Shown here: positions 7,894-18,106 of the stretch, in pieces | Layout of the letters: each line of letters starts with the position of its first letter | Numbering within the stretch: position 1 is the first letter of the stretch | NCBI GenBank assembly: GCA_019634955.1 | Contig: JAHCAK010000013.1 | Span: forward strand, 1 to 64,000 | DNA length: 64,000 nucleotides | Source of the DNA: Burkholderiales bacterium | Lineage (GTDB): Bacteria; Pseudomonadota; Gammaproteobacteria; Burkholderiales; Usitatibacteraceae | Direction: 5' to 3' | The notes under the pieces: model-generated | What the model was told of the DNA's origin: nothing | Seen by the model: only the letters and a program-made list of their open reading frames with translations | The model's database searches: none | Program-made: the position numbers and the translations under genes

Positions 7894-7915
7894 ATGGTGA
7901 TAATGTTTTCACCAT
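7894..7915. promoter_or_regulatory. Probable autoregulatory operator of the LexA-like repressor
   Basis: Perfect 7-bp arms ATGGTGA and TCACCAT flank an 8-base spacer, the same geometry as LexA-type boxes (arm, eight bases, arm). The right arm overlaps the ATG of the lexA-like gene. The sequence differs from the CTGT-N8-ACAG box usual in beta/gammaproteobacteria. Its position and symmetry make it the best candidate for self-repression of the mutasome operon. Confidence 0.55.
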
Positions 7916-8552
7916 GCACGAGCTCACCCCCCGCCAGGCCGAAATTCTCGCCTTCATCCGCGAGCACCTCGCCACCGAAGGCCGCCCGCCCACGCGGCCG
8001 GAGCTGGCCCGGGCCTTCGCGCTGGGCTCCACCAACGGCGTGCAGAAGCACCTGCTCGCGCTCGCCGCCAAGGGCGCCATCGAGCTCATCCCCAACGCCG
8101 CGCGCGGCATCCGCCTGCTGGGGGAGATGGGGCTCCCCCTCGTGGGCCGCGTGGCCGCCGGCAGCCCCGTGCTCGCCATCGAGAACGTGCTGGGCCGCTA
8201 CCCCGTCGACCCCTCCCTCTTCAAGCCGCGCGCCGACTACCTGCTGCAGGTGCGGGGCCTCAGCATGCGCGACGAAGGCATCCTGGATGGCGACTGGCTC
8301 GTCGTGCACCGCACCACCGAGGCCCGCAGCGGCCAGCTCGTGGTGGCGCGGCTGGGCAACGACGTCACCGTCAAGCGCCTGCGGCTGCGCGGCAGCAAGG
8401 CCGAGCTCATCCCCGCCAACCCCGATTTCCAGACGCTGCACCTCGACCTCACGCGCGATGTCCTCGAGATCGAAGGCATCGGCGTGGGCGTCATCCGCAA
8501 CCTCATGGCCGCGCCCGCCCCGGTGGCGGGCCGGCGGGTCCACCGCCTGTGA
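7914..8552 (+). CDS. lexA: LexA-like SOS repressor heading the mutasome operon
   Basis: This 212-residue protein has a winged-helix DNA-binding domain (about 1-68, opening TPRQAEILAFIREHLA) and an S24 autopeptidase domain. The self-cleavage site is Ala82-Gly83 (VAAGSP), the catalytic serine is Ser117 (GLSMRDEGILDGD) and the lysine is Lys154 (VTVKRL). LexA proteins repress damage-response genes until RecA filaments trigger self-cleavage. The gene overlaps imuA by GTGA and heads the imuA-imuB-dnaE2 operon, an arrangement known for secondary LexA (LexA2-type) proteins. I therefore suspect a dedicated copy, with the housekeeping lexA possibly elsewhere. The ATG at 7914 sits inside the palindromic operator with no Shine-Dalgarno. 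Confidence 0.9.
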   Translation: MHELTPRQAEILAFIREHLATEGRPPTRPELARAFALGSTNGVQKHLLALAAKGAIELIPNAARGIRLLGEMGLPLVGRVAAGSPVLAIENVLGRYPVDPSLFKPRADYLLQVRGLSMRDEGILDGDWLVVHRTTEARSGQLVVARLGNDVTVKRLRLRGSKAELIPANPDFQTLHLDLTRDVLEIEGIGVGVIRNLMAAPAPVAGRRVHRL

Positions 8553-9241
8553 ACGCCGTCGTCGATCCCGCCCGCTTCCCCGGCGTGTGGCGCGCGGGCG
8601 AGGTGGATCGCGCCGCCCCCGCCGGCATCCCCTCGGGACACCCGCGGCTGGATCTCGAGCTGCCCGGCGGCGGCTGGCCGCGCGGCGCGCTCACGGAAAT
8701 CCTGCACGACGGCACGGGGCTGGGCGAGGTCTCGCTGCTGCTGCCCGCGCTCAAGGCCGTGGCGCAGGAGGGCCGGGCCATCGCCTGGGTCAACCCGCCG
8801 CACCTTCCCTATGCCCCGGCGCTCTCGCTCGCCGGCGTGCCCCTCGAAGCTTGCCTGGTGGTCCGCCCCGCCTCGGCCGAGGATGCGCTCTGGTCAGCCG
8901 ACCAGGCGCTTCGCTCGGGCGCGTGCGGGGCGGCTCTTTTCTGGCTTCCCGGCAAGACCGACTACGCCTGGCTTCGCCGCCTGCAGATGGCCGCGGAGTC
9001 CGGCCGCACCCTGGCCGTGCTCTTCCGGCCCGCGTCCGACGCGGTTCACGCGACCCCCGCGCACCTTCGCGTCGTGGTCTCGCAGGGCGAGGGCCTCGCG
9101 CGCATCACCCTGCCCAAGCGCCGCGGGCCGCCGCTCGCGCGCCCCATCGCCATCCGCCTCCCGGGTCGCCCCGTCTCGAAGGCGCCCGCGCCCGTCCGCG
9201 TCCTTTCGCCCGCTCCCCGCTTCGCGGCCATCACGGCCTGA
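8549..9241 (+). CDS. imuA: ImuA, RecA-like mutasome accessory protein
   Basis: This is a 230-residue RecA/SulA-related protein. It is visible as the shortened RecA-fold core with LPGGGWPRGALTEILHDGTGLGEVSLLLPAL near residues 38-68. ImuA works with ImuB and DnaE2 in SOS-induced error-prone bypass in bacteria lacking umuDC. A GTG start at 8549 overlaps the lexA stop by four bases, indicating coupled translation. The C-terminus is a proline- and arginine-rich tail with no obvious domain. The assignment rests on sequence pattern plus its fixed position between the repressor and imuB. Confidence 0.85.
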   Translation: MNAVVDPARFPGVWRAGEVDRAAPAGIPSGHPRLDLELPGGGWPRGALTEILHDGTGLGEVSLLLPALKAVAQEGRAIAWVNPPHLPYAPALSLAGVPLEACLVVRPASAEDALWSADQALRSGACGAALFWLPGKTDYAWLRRLQMAAESGRTLAVLFRPASDAVHATPAHLRVVVSQGEGLARITLPKRRGPPLARPIAIRLPGRPVSKAPAPVRVLSPAPRFAAITA

Positions 9242-9250
9242 GGGCCGCCC

Positions 9251-10696
9251 ATGCTCTGGGTCGCGCTCGAATTGCCCGCATTGCCCCTGCAGCTCGTGGA
9301 GCGCGCGCAGGCCGCGCCATTGCCGCTCGTCATCGGCGAGGGCCCGGCGCAGCGCCCCGTGGTGGCCTGCGCCAATGCCGCCGCCCGCGCGCTGGGCGTG
9401 CGCGAAGGCATGGCGGTGGCCGCGGCGCGGGCGCTCGCGGGCGACCTCAAGTGCGTCGACCGCGACCCGGCCGCCGAGCGGCAGTCGCTCGAGCGCCTGG
9501 CCGGCTGGGCCGCGCAGTTCACGCCCGCCGTGTCGGTCGAGCCCACGGGCCTCGTGCTGGAGGTCGAGGCGAGCCTGAAGCTCTTCGGCGGGCTGGCGAA
9601 GCTGCTGGCGGCGCTGCGCGGCGGGGTGCGGGCCCTCGGCCTGCAGGCCACGCTCGGCATTGCCCCCACGCCGCTCGCCGCGCGCGCCTTCGCCCGGGCG
9701 GAATCGCGCGGCATCCCGGTGCGCAGTTGCGCCGCGCTCGCCGATCTGCCCGCGCGCCTGGCCGATCTCCCGCTTTTCCTCCTCGAGTGGCCGGGGCGCT
9801 CGCTCGAGCTGCTGGCCGACCTCGGCATCGTGCGCGTGAAGGACGCGCTGGCGCTCCCGCGCGCCGGCTTCTCGCAGCGCTTCGGCCCCGAGGCGCTCCT
9901 GGTCCTGGACAAGCTCGCCGGCCGCGTACCCGACCCGCGCCTGCCCTACGCGCCGCCCGCCCGCTACCACGCGCGCCTGGAACTGCCTGCGGAAGCCGAT
10001 GGCGTCGAGGCGATCCTCTTCCCGCTCAGGCGCCTGCTCGCCGAGATGGAAGGCACCCTGCGCGGCCACGGGGCGGGCGTGCAGTCGCTGGACCTTCACC
10101 TCGAGCACGGCTCGCACGGCCACACCCGCGTCGTGCTCGCCTTCGCCACGCCGGAGCGCGAGGCCGATTTCATCCTTGCCATCGCGCGCGAGAAGCTCGG
10201 CCGCCTGCAACTCGCCGCGCCCACCATCGGCATCCGACTCTCGGCCGGGCGGCTGCAGCCCTTCGCGCCGCGCGAGGGCACCTGGCTTCCCGGGCGGGAG
10301 GAGCGCGCCGTCGGCCGCGCCCGCCTCATCGAGCGCCTGGCCGCCCGGCTGGGCCCGGGCCGCGTCTTCGGCATCGCGCTGGCGGAGGACCACCGGCCCG
10401 AGCGCGGGTGGAAGGTCCCGCCGGCCGCCTCCTTGCGTTCGCATTTCGAGGGCGGCGCGCGCCCCGTGTGGCTGCTCAACCGCCCGCAGCGCCTCGTGGC
10501 CGGCGCCGAGGGGCCCACGCTGCAGGGCAAGCTCGAGATCCTCGCCGGCCCGGAGCGCATCGAGACCGGCTGGTGGGACGGCGAGCCCGTGAGCCGCGAC
10601 TACTTCGTGGCCGCCAACCCCGGTGGCGAGGCGGTCTGGATCTACCGCGAGCGCCGCGACCCCGGGGCCTGGTACCTGCACGGCGTCTTCGCGTGA
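9251..10696 (+). CDS. imuB: ImuB, catalytically dead Y-family polymerase-like protein
   Basis: This 481-residue protein has the Y-family polymerase fold. The first acidic active-site residues are missing: the N-terminus reads LWVALELPALPLQL where active enzymes have a metal-binding Asp. The second motif position reads LVLEVEASLKLFGG in place of the SIDE motif. ImuB is known to act as the beta-clamp-binding bridge of the mutasome rather than as a polymerase. The little-finger domain and C-terminal tail follow after about residue 230. It starts ten bases after imuA and ends 13 bases before dnaE2, in the same operon under the LexA-like repressor. Confidence 0.9.
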   Translation: MLWVALELPALPLQLVERAQAAPLPLVIGEGPAQRPVVACANAAARALGVREGMAVAAARALAGDLKCVDRDPAAERQSLERLAGWAAQFTPAVSVEPTGLVLEVEASLKLFGGLAKLLAALRGGVRALGLQATLGIAPTPLAARAFARAESRGIPVRSCAALADLPARLADLPLFLLEWPGRSLELLADLGIVRVKDALALPRAGFSQRFGPEALLVLDKLAGRVPDPRLPYAPPARYHARLELPAEADGVEAILFPLRRLLAEMEGTLRGHGAGVQSLDLHLEHGSHGHTRVVLAFATPEREADFILAIAREKLGRLQLAAPTIGIRLSAGRLQPFAPREGTWLPGREERAVGRARLIERLAARLGPGRVFGIALAEDHRPERGWKVPPAASLRSHFEGGARPVWLLNRPQRLVAGAEGPTLQGKLEILAGPERIETGWWDGEPVSRDYFVAANPGGEAVWIYRERRDPGAWYLHGVFA

Positions 10697-10709
10697 GGGG
10701 CGGCCGGCC

Positions 10710-13700
10710 ATGGTCCCCGGCTACGCGGAGCTGCACTGCGTCTCCAACTACACCTTCCTGCGCGGCGCCTCGGATCCGGAGGAGCTCGTGCACCGCGCCG
10801 CCCAGCTCGGCTACGCGGCGCTCGCCATCACGGACGAGTGCTCCGTGGCCGGCGTCGTGCGCGCGCACCTCGCGGCGAAGAAGGCGGGCATCCGCCTCCT
10901 CGTCGGCGCGGAGGCCACGCTCGCCTGCGGGCTGAGGCTCGTCCTCCTCGCGCAGTCGCTCGCGGGCTACGAGCGGCTCTGCGGGCTGCTCACCCTGGCG
11001 CGCCGCGCGGCTCCCAAGGGCGAATACCGCCTCGCGCGGGCCGACTTCCCGGCCGCCACCGAGGGCCTCGTCGCGCTCTGGCTGCCGGCGGGGGAGGGCA
11101 GCGCGGAGGAGGGCGCCTGGGTCCGCGACCGTTTCCCGGGCCGGGCGTGGGTCGCGGTGGAGCTGCACAAGGGCGCGGACGACGCCGGGCGGCTCGCGGC
11201 GTTGCTGGCGGTGGGGCGAGTGCTCGGCCTGCCGCTCGTGGCCGCGGGCGACGTCCACATGCACCGGCGCAGCCGCAAGCGCCTGCAGGATGTCCTCACC
11301 GCCATCCGCCTCAAGACCCCCGTGGCCCAGGCCGGCCGGCGGCTGCAGCCCAACGGGGAACGCTACCTGCGCCCCATCGGCCGCCTCGCGCGGGCCTATC
11401 CGCCGGCGTTGCTCGCGGCCACGCTGGATGTCGCCGCGCGCTGCGGCTTCTCGCTGGACGAGATCCGCTACGAGTATCCGCGCGAGCTCGTGCCGGCCGG
11501 CGAGACGCCCGCGACCCATCTGCGGAAGCTCGCCCTCGCGGGCCTCGCGCACCGTTATCCAGAGGGGGCGCCAGCCTCGGTGGCGGCCACCGTCGAGCAC
11601 GAGCTCCGCCTCATCGCCGAGCTGGGCTACGAGCCCTTCTTCCTCACCGTGCACGACATCGTGGCCTTCGCCCGCGGCCGCGCCATCCTCTGCCAGGGGC
11701 GCGGGTCGGCGGCCAATTCCGCCGTCTGCTACTGCCTCGGCATCACGGAGGTCGACCCGGGCCGCATGTCCGTGCTCTTCGAGCGCTTCATCTCGAAGGA
11801 GAGGAACGAGCCCCCCGACATCGACGTCGATTTCGAGCACCAGCGGCGCGAGGAGGTGATCCAGTACCTCTACGCCAAGTACGGGCGCGAGCGAGCGGCG
11901 CTCACCGCGGTGGTCATCACCTACCAGCCGAGGAGCGCGTTGCGCGACGTCGGCAAGGCGCTGGGCCTTTCGCTGGACCAGGTGGACCTCCTCGCCAAGT
12001 CGCTCTCGTGGTGGGACGACCGCGAGGCCCTGAAGAAGCGCCTCGTCGAGGCCGGCTTCGACCCGGAAAACCGCGTCGTGAAGCAGGTGGTGGAGCTCAC
12101 GGGCGAGCTGGTGGGCTTCCCGCGCCACCTCTCGCAGCACCCCGGCGGCTTCGTGATCGACAACCGCCGGCTCTCGCGGCTGGTCCCGGTGGAGAACGCC
12201 TCCATGCCCGATCGCACCGTGATCCAGTGGGACAAGGACGACCTCGACGCGCTCGGGCTCCTCAAGGTCGACGTCCTCGGCCTCGGGATGCTCTCCTGCA
12301 TCCGCCGCGCCCTCGACCTCGTGAACGGCTACCGGGGCACGGCCCTCGCAATGGGCGCCATCCCCGCCGAGGACCCGGCCGTCTACGAGATGGTCCAGCG
12401 CGCCGACACCCTCGGCGTCTTCCAGGTCGAGTCGCGTGCGCAGATGTCGATGCTGCCGCGGCTCAAGCCCGCCTGCTTCTACGACCTCGTGATCGAGGTG
12501 GCGATCGTGCGGCCGGGCCCGATCATGGGCGGGATGGTCCACCCCTACCTGCGCCGCCGCGAGGGCAAGGAGGCGGTCACCTATCCCAGCGAGGCGGTGA
12601 AAGGGGTGCTGGAGCGCACGCTGGGCGTCTCCATCTTCCAGGAGCAGGTGATGCAGCTCGCGGTCGTGGCCGCCGGCTTCACGCCCGGGGAGGCCGACCA
12701 GCTCCGGCGCGCCATGGCCGCCTGGCGCCGCCGCGGGGGCATCGAGCCCTTCCGCGACAAGCTCGTGCAGGGGATGCTCGCGCGCGGCTACACGCAGGCC
12801 TTCGCCGAGCAGATCTTCCAGCAGATCCAGGGCTTCGGCGAGTACGGCTTCCCCGAATCCCACGCCGCCAGCTTCGCGCTGCTGGTCTACGTGTCCTGCT
12901 GGCTCAAGCGTCACGAGCCGGCCGCCTTCGCCTGCGCGCTCCTCAACAGCCAGCCGCTGGGGTTCTACAGCCCGTCGCAGATCGTGCAGGATGCCCGCCG
13001 GCACGGGGTCGAGGTGCGCCCCGTGGATGTCCTCGCGAGCGAGGTGGAGAGCACGCTGGAGCCCGGGTCGGGTGGCGAGCCGGCGATCCGGTTGGGGCTC
13101 GGCATGGTAAGTGGACTTAAAGTTGAATCTGCGAAATCAATTGCATCATCAAGAAAAGAAAAGAGATTTATTTCAGTAGACGACATGGCTCGCCGCGCCG
13201 GGCTGGCCAAGACGGATCTCGCTTACCTCGCCCGGGCCGATGCGCTGGCGAGCCTGGCGGGGCACCGCCGCGAGGCCCTCTGGGCGACGCTCGCCGTGGA
13301 CGAGGCCACGCGCCTCGCCCTACCCGCCGGGTTGGAGGAAGCCGGGGCAAAGCTCGAGGCCCCCACGGAGGGGCAGGAGGTCGTCGGCGACTACGCCGCC
13401 ACGGGCCTCACGCTGCGCCGCCACCCGTTGGCGATCCTGCGCAAGCGCCTGAAAGGGCAGGGGTTGCGCACGGCAGAGGAGGTGGCCTCCGCCCGCCACG
13501 GCCAGTGGATCCGCACCTCCGGCATCGTCACCTGCCGCCAGCGCCCGGCCACCGCGAGCGGCGTCCTTTTCGTGACGCTGGAGGACGAGACCGGCTTCGT
13601 GAACCTGGTGGTCTGGAGCGACATCGTGGAGAGGAACCGCCGCCCGATCCTGGGCTCGCGGCTGCTGGCCGTGGGCGGCCAGGTGCAGAAGGAGGGGCTC

Positions 13701-13784
13701 GTGGTGCATGTGCTGGCGAGGCGGTTCGAGGACCTTTCCGCGCTCCTCGGGGAGCTTCGGACCACCAGCCACGACTTCCACTGA
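10710..13784 (+). CDS. dnaE2: Error-prone DNA polymerase III alpha subunit DnaE2 (ImuC)
   Basis: The 1024 residues are close to the family length. The N-terminal PHP domain ([32 protein letters not shown]) shows the degenerate metal site typical of DnaE2. The polymerase catalytic aspartates lie in PDIDVDFEH (Asp370 and Asp372). A helix-hairpin-helix segment and an OB-fold (around [22 protein letters not shown]) follow. It carries out the mutagenic bypass synthesis of the ImuAB-DnaE2 complex. I chose ATG 10710, matching the family N-terminus; a longer frame exists upstream but overlaps imuB. Codons 800-823 are abruptly AT-rich (see 13107-13178), although the protein sequence stays family-like across them. 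Confidence 0.93.
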   Translation: MVPGYAELHCVSNYTFLRGASDPEELVHRAAQLGYAALAITDECSVAGVVRAHLAAKKAGIRLLVGAEATLACGLRLVLLAQSLAGYERLCGLLTLARRAAPKGEYRLARADFPAATEGLVALWLPAGEGSAEEGAWVRDRFPGRAWVAVELHKGADDAGRLAALLAVGRVLGLPLVAAGDVHMHRRSRKRLQDVLTAIRLKTPVAQAGRRLQPNGERYLRPIGRLARAYPPALLAATLDVAARCGFSLDEIRYEYPRELVPAGETPATHLRKLALAGLAHRYPEGAPASVAATVEHELRLIAELGYEPFFLTVHDIVAFARGRAILCQGRGSAANSAVCYCLGITEVDPGRMSVLFERFISKERNEPPDIDVDFEHQRREEVIQYLYAKYGRERAALTAVVITYQPRSALRDVGKALGLSLDQVDLLAKSLSWWDDREALKKRLVEAGFDPENRVVKQVVELTGELVGFPRHLSQHPGGFVIDNRRLSRLVPVENASMPDRTVIQWDKDDLDALGLLKVDVLGLGMLSCIRRALDLVNGYRGTALAMGAIPAEDPAVYEMVQRADTLGVFQVESRAQMSMLPRLKPACFYDLVIEVAIVRPGPIMGGMVHPYLRRREGKEAVTYPSEAVKGVLERTLGVSIFQEQVMQLAVVAAGFTPGEADQLRRAMAAWRRRGGIEPFRDKLVQGMLARGYTQAFAEQIFQQIQGFGEYGFPESHAASFALLVYVSCWLKRHEPAAFACALLNSQPLGFYSPSQIVQDARRHGVEVRPVDVLASEVESTLEPGSGGEPAIRLGLGMVSGLKVESAKSIASSRKEKRFISVDDMARRAGLAKTDLAYLARADALASLAGHRREALWATLAVDEATRLALPAGLEEAGAKLEAPTEGQEVVGDYAATGLTLRRHPLAILRKRLKGQGLRTAEEVASARHGQWIRTSGIVTCRQRPATASGVLFVTLEDETGFVNLVVWSDIVERNRRPILGSRLLAVGGQVQKEGLVVHVLARRFEDLSALLGELRTTSHDFH
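13107..13178 (+). other. AT-rich codon patch inside dnaE2
   Basis: Twenty-four consecutive codons (800-823) are almost all A/T-ending, including GTA, AGT, GGA, CTT, AAA, TCA, ATT, AGA and TTT, at about one third GC. Flanking codons are around 70% GC. The frame is intact and the encoded residues ([11 protein letters not shown] onward) still fit the DnaE2 family at this position. The edges are sharp on both sides. Confidence 0.8.
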
Positions 13785-13808
13785 TACTTTAGGTTGTTTC
13801 TTCAGTCT

Positions 13809-13832
13809 ATTGTTTTTACTTCATAAAACAAT
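13809..13832. terminator. AT-rich hairpin between convergent dnaE2 and rlmI-like genes
   Basis: Perfect 8-bp stem ATTGTTTT/AAAACAAT with an 8-base loop, in an 84-base AT-rich gap between two genes that point at each other. A second small hairpin (AAGCC-CATA-GGCTT) follows at 13835-13848. Together they could end transcription from both sides, though neither is a GC-rich stem with a clean T-tract. Confidence 0.4.
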
Positions 13833-13868
13833 TTAAGCCCATAGGCTTCTCGCAACGCTACTCCCGGA

Positions 13869-15059
<1,191 letters not shown>

Positions 15060-15198
15060 GGGAGGCGGCCTTGCGGGAGGTATTGCCATGATAGCCGAAG
15101 GGCGTCCGGGCCTCCCGGGACACCCTATCGTTGATGCGTATAATTGGTATTATGTAAAAATCTGGATTTTCAGGATCCTGTGTCCGCCCGTCTTCCCG
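15060..15198. promoter_or_regulatory. 139-base AT-rich intergenic region with two small palindromes
   Basis: It separates two minus-strand genes. It contains ATAAT-TGGT-ATTAT (15140-15153) and AAAATC-TG-GATTTT (15157-15170), plus a TATCAT -10-like box for the rlmI-like gene (15088-15093, minus strand). The palindromes lie where -35 or operator sequences could be, but there is no direct evidence of function. Confidence 0.35.
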
Positions 15199-16431
15199 TC
15201 ACCCTCGCTCGAGGTAGACATACAGGGCGTCGACCGGATGGTCCTGGTCCTGCCGAAGCATCCCCCTGCGCACCTCCTGCCAGCGAAGGCCCGCTGCGGA
15301 GGCGATGCGCCGCAGGTACGGCTCCGAGTGGGCGTGGCGCAGGCTCGGCAGCAGTTTCACTTCGTCCCGGTGTGACGAAACCTCCACGGTGAACGCGAGC
15401 AGGCCGCCAGGCGCGAGGTTTCGCTTGATCGACCGGAAGACGCCCTCCAGGTCGCCGAGGTAACCGAAGACGTCGGCAGCCACGACCAGGTCGTCCTGGC
15501 GACTCGCCGAGGCAAGGTAGGACTCCAGTTCGTCGTGGATCAGTTCGCGATAGGCGCCGGTGCCCCGCGCCTGCTCGAGCATCGCCCGGGAGACGTCCAG
15601 CCCGTCGATCGCCTCGGCCCTGCCCCGCAGCAGCTTGCCGCACAAGCCCGTGCCGCAGCCGAGGTCCAGCACGGACCGAAAATGCCGCCCCGATTGCAGC
15701 AAGGGGCGAAGGAGCTCCTCGTGGCCGCGGTATTTCAGCGTCGCGACCAGGTGGCTTTCGAAATCGGCGGAGTAGTCGTCGAACAGCCCTTCCACATAGC
15801 GGCGCGGGGTCTTCGCCGGCGTGGCGCCATCGCGCACGGCGGCGAGGAACCAGGCGTGCAGCTCGGGGTCCTCGCCGAGGGCGATGGCTTTCTCGAAGCA
15901 GTGGGCGGCCTCCTCCCGCCGGCCGAGTTCCCGCAGGAGGCTTCCGCGCGCGCTCCAGGCCCGGGCGAATCCCGGAGAGATCTCCACCGCCTTTTCGAAT
16001 GCGCGCATGGCTTCCTCCGTCCGGCCAAGGCGCAGCCGGCATCCTCCGCGGGCGAGCCACAGCGCCGCCTTGGCGGGCGAGGTCTCCAGGGCCTTGCCGA
16101 GGGCGTCGTCAGCCTCCTGCCAGCGCCCCAGCGCCTCGCTGGCGAGGCCCAGGCAAGCCCAGGCCTCGGCATGGGCAGGCTCGGCCGCCACGGCCTGCCG
16201 CAGCAGCGGGACGGCGTCCTCCCATCGGCGCAGGTGGAACAGCGTGATGCCGAGATTGCCGATCAGCGACGGCCGGCCCGGCGCAAGCGCCAAGGCGCGC
16301 TCGAAGCACTCCCGCGCCGGCTCCAGACGGCCCGCCTCGAAATGACCGATCCCCTCGAAGAAGATCGCCCGGGAGCGTTCCAGCCGGGCTTCCGTGTCGG
16401 GGTCTGGATACGGGCCGGTGCCGGGACTCAA
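15199..16431 (-). CDS. TPR-repeat SAM-dependent methyltransferase
   Basis: The 410 residues comprise five or six TPR repeats (about 15-215, with repeated pattern A-x-x-x-F-E-K-A-x-x-x-x-P), then a class I methyltransferase domain. That domain has SAM loop VLDLGCGTGLCGKLL near residue 260, an aspartate in IDGLDVSRAML and LVVAADVFGYLGD. It belongs to the predicted TPR methyltransferases whose substrates are mostly unknown. A protein substrate bound by the TPR arm is a reasonable inference. The start is a TTG at 16431 with GAGG nine bases upstream. It is divergent from the marR operon. Confidence 0.8.
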   Translation of the reverse strand: MSPGTGPYPDPDTEARLERSRAIFFEGIGHFEAGRLEPARECFERALALAPGRPSLIGNLGITLFHLRRWEDAVPLLRQAVAAEPAHAEAWACLGLASEALGRWQEADDALGKALETSPAKAALWLARGGCRLRLGRTEEAMRAFEKAVEISPGFARAWSARGSLLRELGRREEAAHCFEKAIALGEDPELHAWFLAAVRDGATPAKTPRRYVEGLFDDYSADFESHLVATLKYRGHEELLRPLLQSGRHFRSVLDLGCGTGLCGKLLRGRAEAIDGLDVSRAMLEQARGTGAYRELIHDELESYLASASRQDDLVVAADVFGYLGDLEGVFRSIKRNLAPGGLLAFTVEVSSHRDEVKLLPSLRHAHSEPYLRRIASAAGLRWQEVRRGMLRQDQDHPVDALYVYLERG

Positions 16432-16501
16432 AGTGCGTGCCTCTGTCGTTCTTTAAACCTGAAAAGTAAACCATCTTGCGCATCAATGGGTTCACCCGGA
16501 C

Positions 16502-16523
16502 AATAGTCCTTGTTAGAACTATT
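16502..16523. promoter_or_regulatory. Candidate MarR operator
   Basis: Inverted repeat AATAGT-N10-ACTATT lies 11 bases upstream of the marR start in the divergent gap. MarR proteins bind 16-20 bp palindromes overlapping their own promoters, so autoregulation through this site is likely. Confidence 0.5.
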
Positions 16524-16534
16524 TTCCGGCCACC

Positions 16535-16987
16535 ATGTCCAGAGCCACCGTGGTTCCCGTGATCCGGGAGCTCGCCCGCTGCTACCAGGCCTTCGAGCGG
16601 GCGTCCGACGCGCACATCCGCCGGATGGGGCTGACGCCGCCCCAGTTCGACATCGTCGCGACGCTGGGCAACACCCCGGGAATGGCCTTCAAGGAGCTCG
16701 GGAGCCGCACCCTGATCACCAAGGGAACCCTCACGGGCGTCGTCGACCGCCTGGCGGCCCGCGGGCTCGTGGAGCGCGCGGCCTCCCCGGACGACGGGCG
16801 CTCCACGATCGTGCGGCTCACGGCGGAGGGCGAGCGGGTGTTCCGGGAGGTGTTCGAGCCCCACCTCGCCTTCCTCGCGCCGGCCGTCGAGTCGTTGCCG
16901 GAATGCGGGCGGAAGGACCTGGAGAAGCGACTGCGCCAGCTGCGCGAGGCCCTGGAGAAGCGAAGCGATGAACTTGCCCGGCAGTGA
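16535..16987 (+). CDS. MarR-family transcriptional regulator
   Basis: This is a 150-residue winged-helix dimer protein. The recognition region is MAFKELGSRTLITKGTLTGVVDRLAARGLVER, with the wing at SPDDGRSTIVRLTAEG, both typical of MarR. It overlaps the cytochrome b561 gene by 20 bases and heads a four-gene operon with two YceI genes. It therefore probably controls an oxidative or redox-linked function. A palindrome at 16502-16523 is its likely operator. A single Cys (Cys124) lies in the C-terminal dimer helix, and the ligand cannot be deduced. Confidence 0.88.
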   Translation: MSRATVVPVIRELARCYQAFERASDAHIRRMGLTPPQFDIVATLGNTPGMAFKELGSRTLITKGTLTGVVDRLAARGLVERAASPDDGRSTIVRLTAEGERVFREVFEPHLAFLAPAVESLPECGRKDLEKRLRQLREALEKRSDELARQ

Positions 16988-17522
16988 CCGCTACACCCCG
17001 ACCGCGATCGCGCTGCACTGGGTCGCCGGGGCGCTCATCCTCGGCAACCTCGCCTTCGGCCTGTACATGGTCGACCTCCCCCTGTCGCCGGCGAAGCTCA
17101 AGTACTACTCGTGGCACAAGTGGGCGGGCGTCACGATCTTCCTGCTGTCGGCCGCGCGGCTCGTGTGGCGAATCACGCACGCGGCGCCCGCCCTGCCGGC
17201 GACCATGCCCGCGTGGCAGCGCGCGGCAGCGAACGCCTCGCACCACCTCCTCTACGCGCTCTTCTTCGCAGCCCCCCTCACCGGGTGGCTCTTCAGCTCG
17301 GCGGCCGGCTTCCAGACGGTGTACTTCGGCGTGCTGCCGATCCCGGACCTCCTCGCCAAGGACCCGGCGCTCGCCGACACGCTCAAGCTCGCGCATCGCT
17401 TCGTGAACTACTCGCTCGCCGCGCTGGTCACCGTGCATGCGGCGGCCGCGATCAAGCACCACGTGGTCGATGGCGACGACGTGCTCGCCCGCATGCTCCC
17501 CTTCCTCAAGCCCCGGACCTGA
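16968..17522 (+). CDS. Cytochrome b561-family di-heme membrane protein
   Basis: The 184 residues include four predicted transmembrane helices and the heme-ligand histidines expected of bacterial b561 proteins (His17, His50, His143 and His157). The family passes electrons across the inner membrane between quinol and periplasmic acceptors such as superoxide. The ATG lies inside the end of marR (20-base overlap). The yceI gene follows after four bases. b561-YceI pairs are common and suggest an isoprenoid- or quinone-linked periplasmic redox task. Confidence 0.88.
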   Translation: MNLPGSDRYTPTAIALHWVAGALILGNLAFGLYMVDLPLSPAKLKYYSWHKWAGVTIFLLSAARLVWRITHAAPALPATMPAWQRAAANASHHLLYALFFAAPLTGWLFSSAAGFQTVYFGVLPIPDLLAKDPALADTLKLAHRFVNYSLAALVTVHAAAAIKHHVVDGDDVLARMLPFLKPRT

Positions 17523-17526
17523 CGCA

Positions 17527-18093
17527 ATGACTCGCTTCCCCCTCCTCGCCGCCTGTGCCTGCCTCGCGCTCGCCATGCCCGCCTTCGCGCAGGCGCCGCA
17601 GAAGGTCGTGGCCGAGAAGAGCCACATCCGCTTCGGCTTCAAGCAGATGAACGTCCCCGTCGAGGGGCGCTTCCGCAAGTTCGACGCCACCGTGACCTTC
17701 GACCCGAAGAAGCCCGAGGCGACCAAGGCCACCTTCGAGGTGGATCTCGCCTCGATCGACCTCGGCAACGCCGAGGGCGAGACGGAAGCGCGCCGCAAGC
17801 CGTGGCTCTTCGTCGAGGCCTTCCCCAAGGCAACCTTCACCGCGTCCACGGTCAAGGCCACCGGCCCCGGTCGCTTCGAAGCCACGGGCCCCCTGGCCAT
17901 CAAGGGGGTCACGCAGACCATCACCGCGCCGTTCACGCTCGTGGACGCGGGCGGGATGCGCACCGTCGAGGGGCAGTTTCCCCTGCGGCGGCTGCAGTTC
18001 AAGGTCGGCGACGGGCCCTGGGCGGACACGGAAACCGTGGCCGACGAGGTCGTCGTCCGCTTCAGGTTCGTCATTCCCTCCACCACCAAGTAA
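17527..18093 (+). CDS. YceI-family periplasmic protein (first copy)
   Basis: This 188-residue protein has a signal peptide (about 1-20, cut after AFA). It then has the YceI lipocalin-like beta barrel: KSHIRFGFKQMNVPVEGRFRKF, ATFEVDLASIDLG, KPWLFVEAFPKATFTAS, GPLAIKGVTQTITAPF. YceI proteins bind long isoprenoid or quinone-like molecules in the periplasm. ATG 17527 directly precedes the signal peptide; the frame extends further upstream only through the b561 gene. It lies four bases after b561 and 13 bases before the second yceI. Confidence 0.88.
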   Translation: MTRFPLLAACACLALAMPAFAQAPQKVVAEKSHIRFGFKQMNVPVEGRFRKFDATVTFDPKKPEATKATFEVDLASIDLGNAEGETEARRKPWLFVEAFPKATFTASTVKATGPGRFEATGPLAIKGVTQTITAPFTLVDAGGMRTVEGQFPLRRLQFKVGDGPWADTETVADEVVVRFRFVIPSTTK

Positions 18094-18106
18094 AGGAAGA
18101 GCCCCG

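Noticed and set aside
6510-8543. Extension of the HlyD frame upstream to 8543
   Set aside because: The extra 268 residues are antisense to the lexA-like gene and unlike any adaptor; TTG 7739 with a ribosome site gives the normal family length.
7867-10935. Long plus-strand frame (over 1000 codons) over lexA, imuA and imuB
   Set aside because: It is out of frame with three well-recognised proteins; the translation is low-complexity Arg/Pro/Ser and has no family resemblance.
13104-13112. GTAAGT at the left edge of the AT-rich island, resembling an intron donor site
   Set aside because: The reading frame passes straight through the island into family-like sequence, so nothing is spliced; this is chance.
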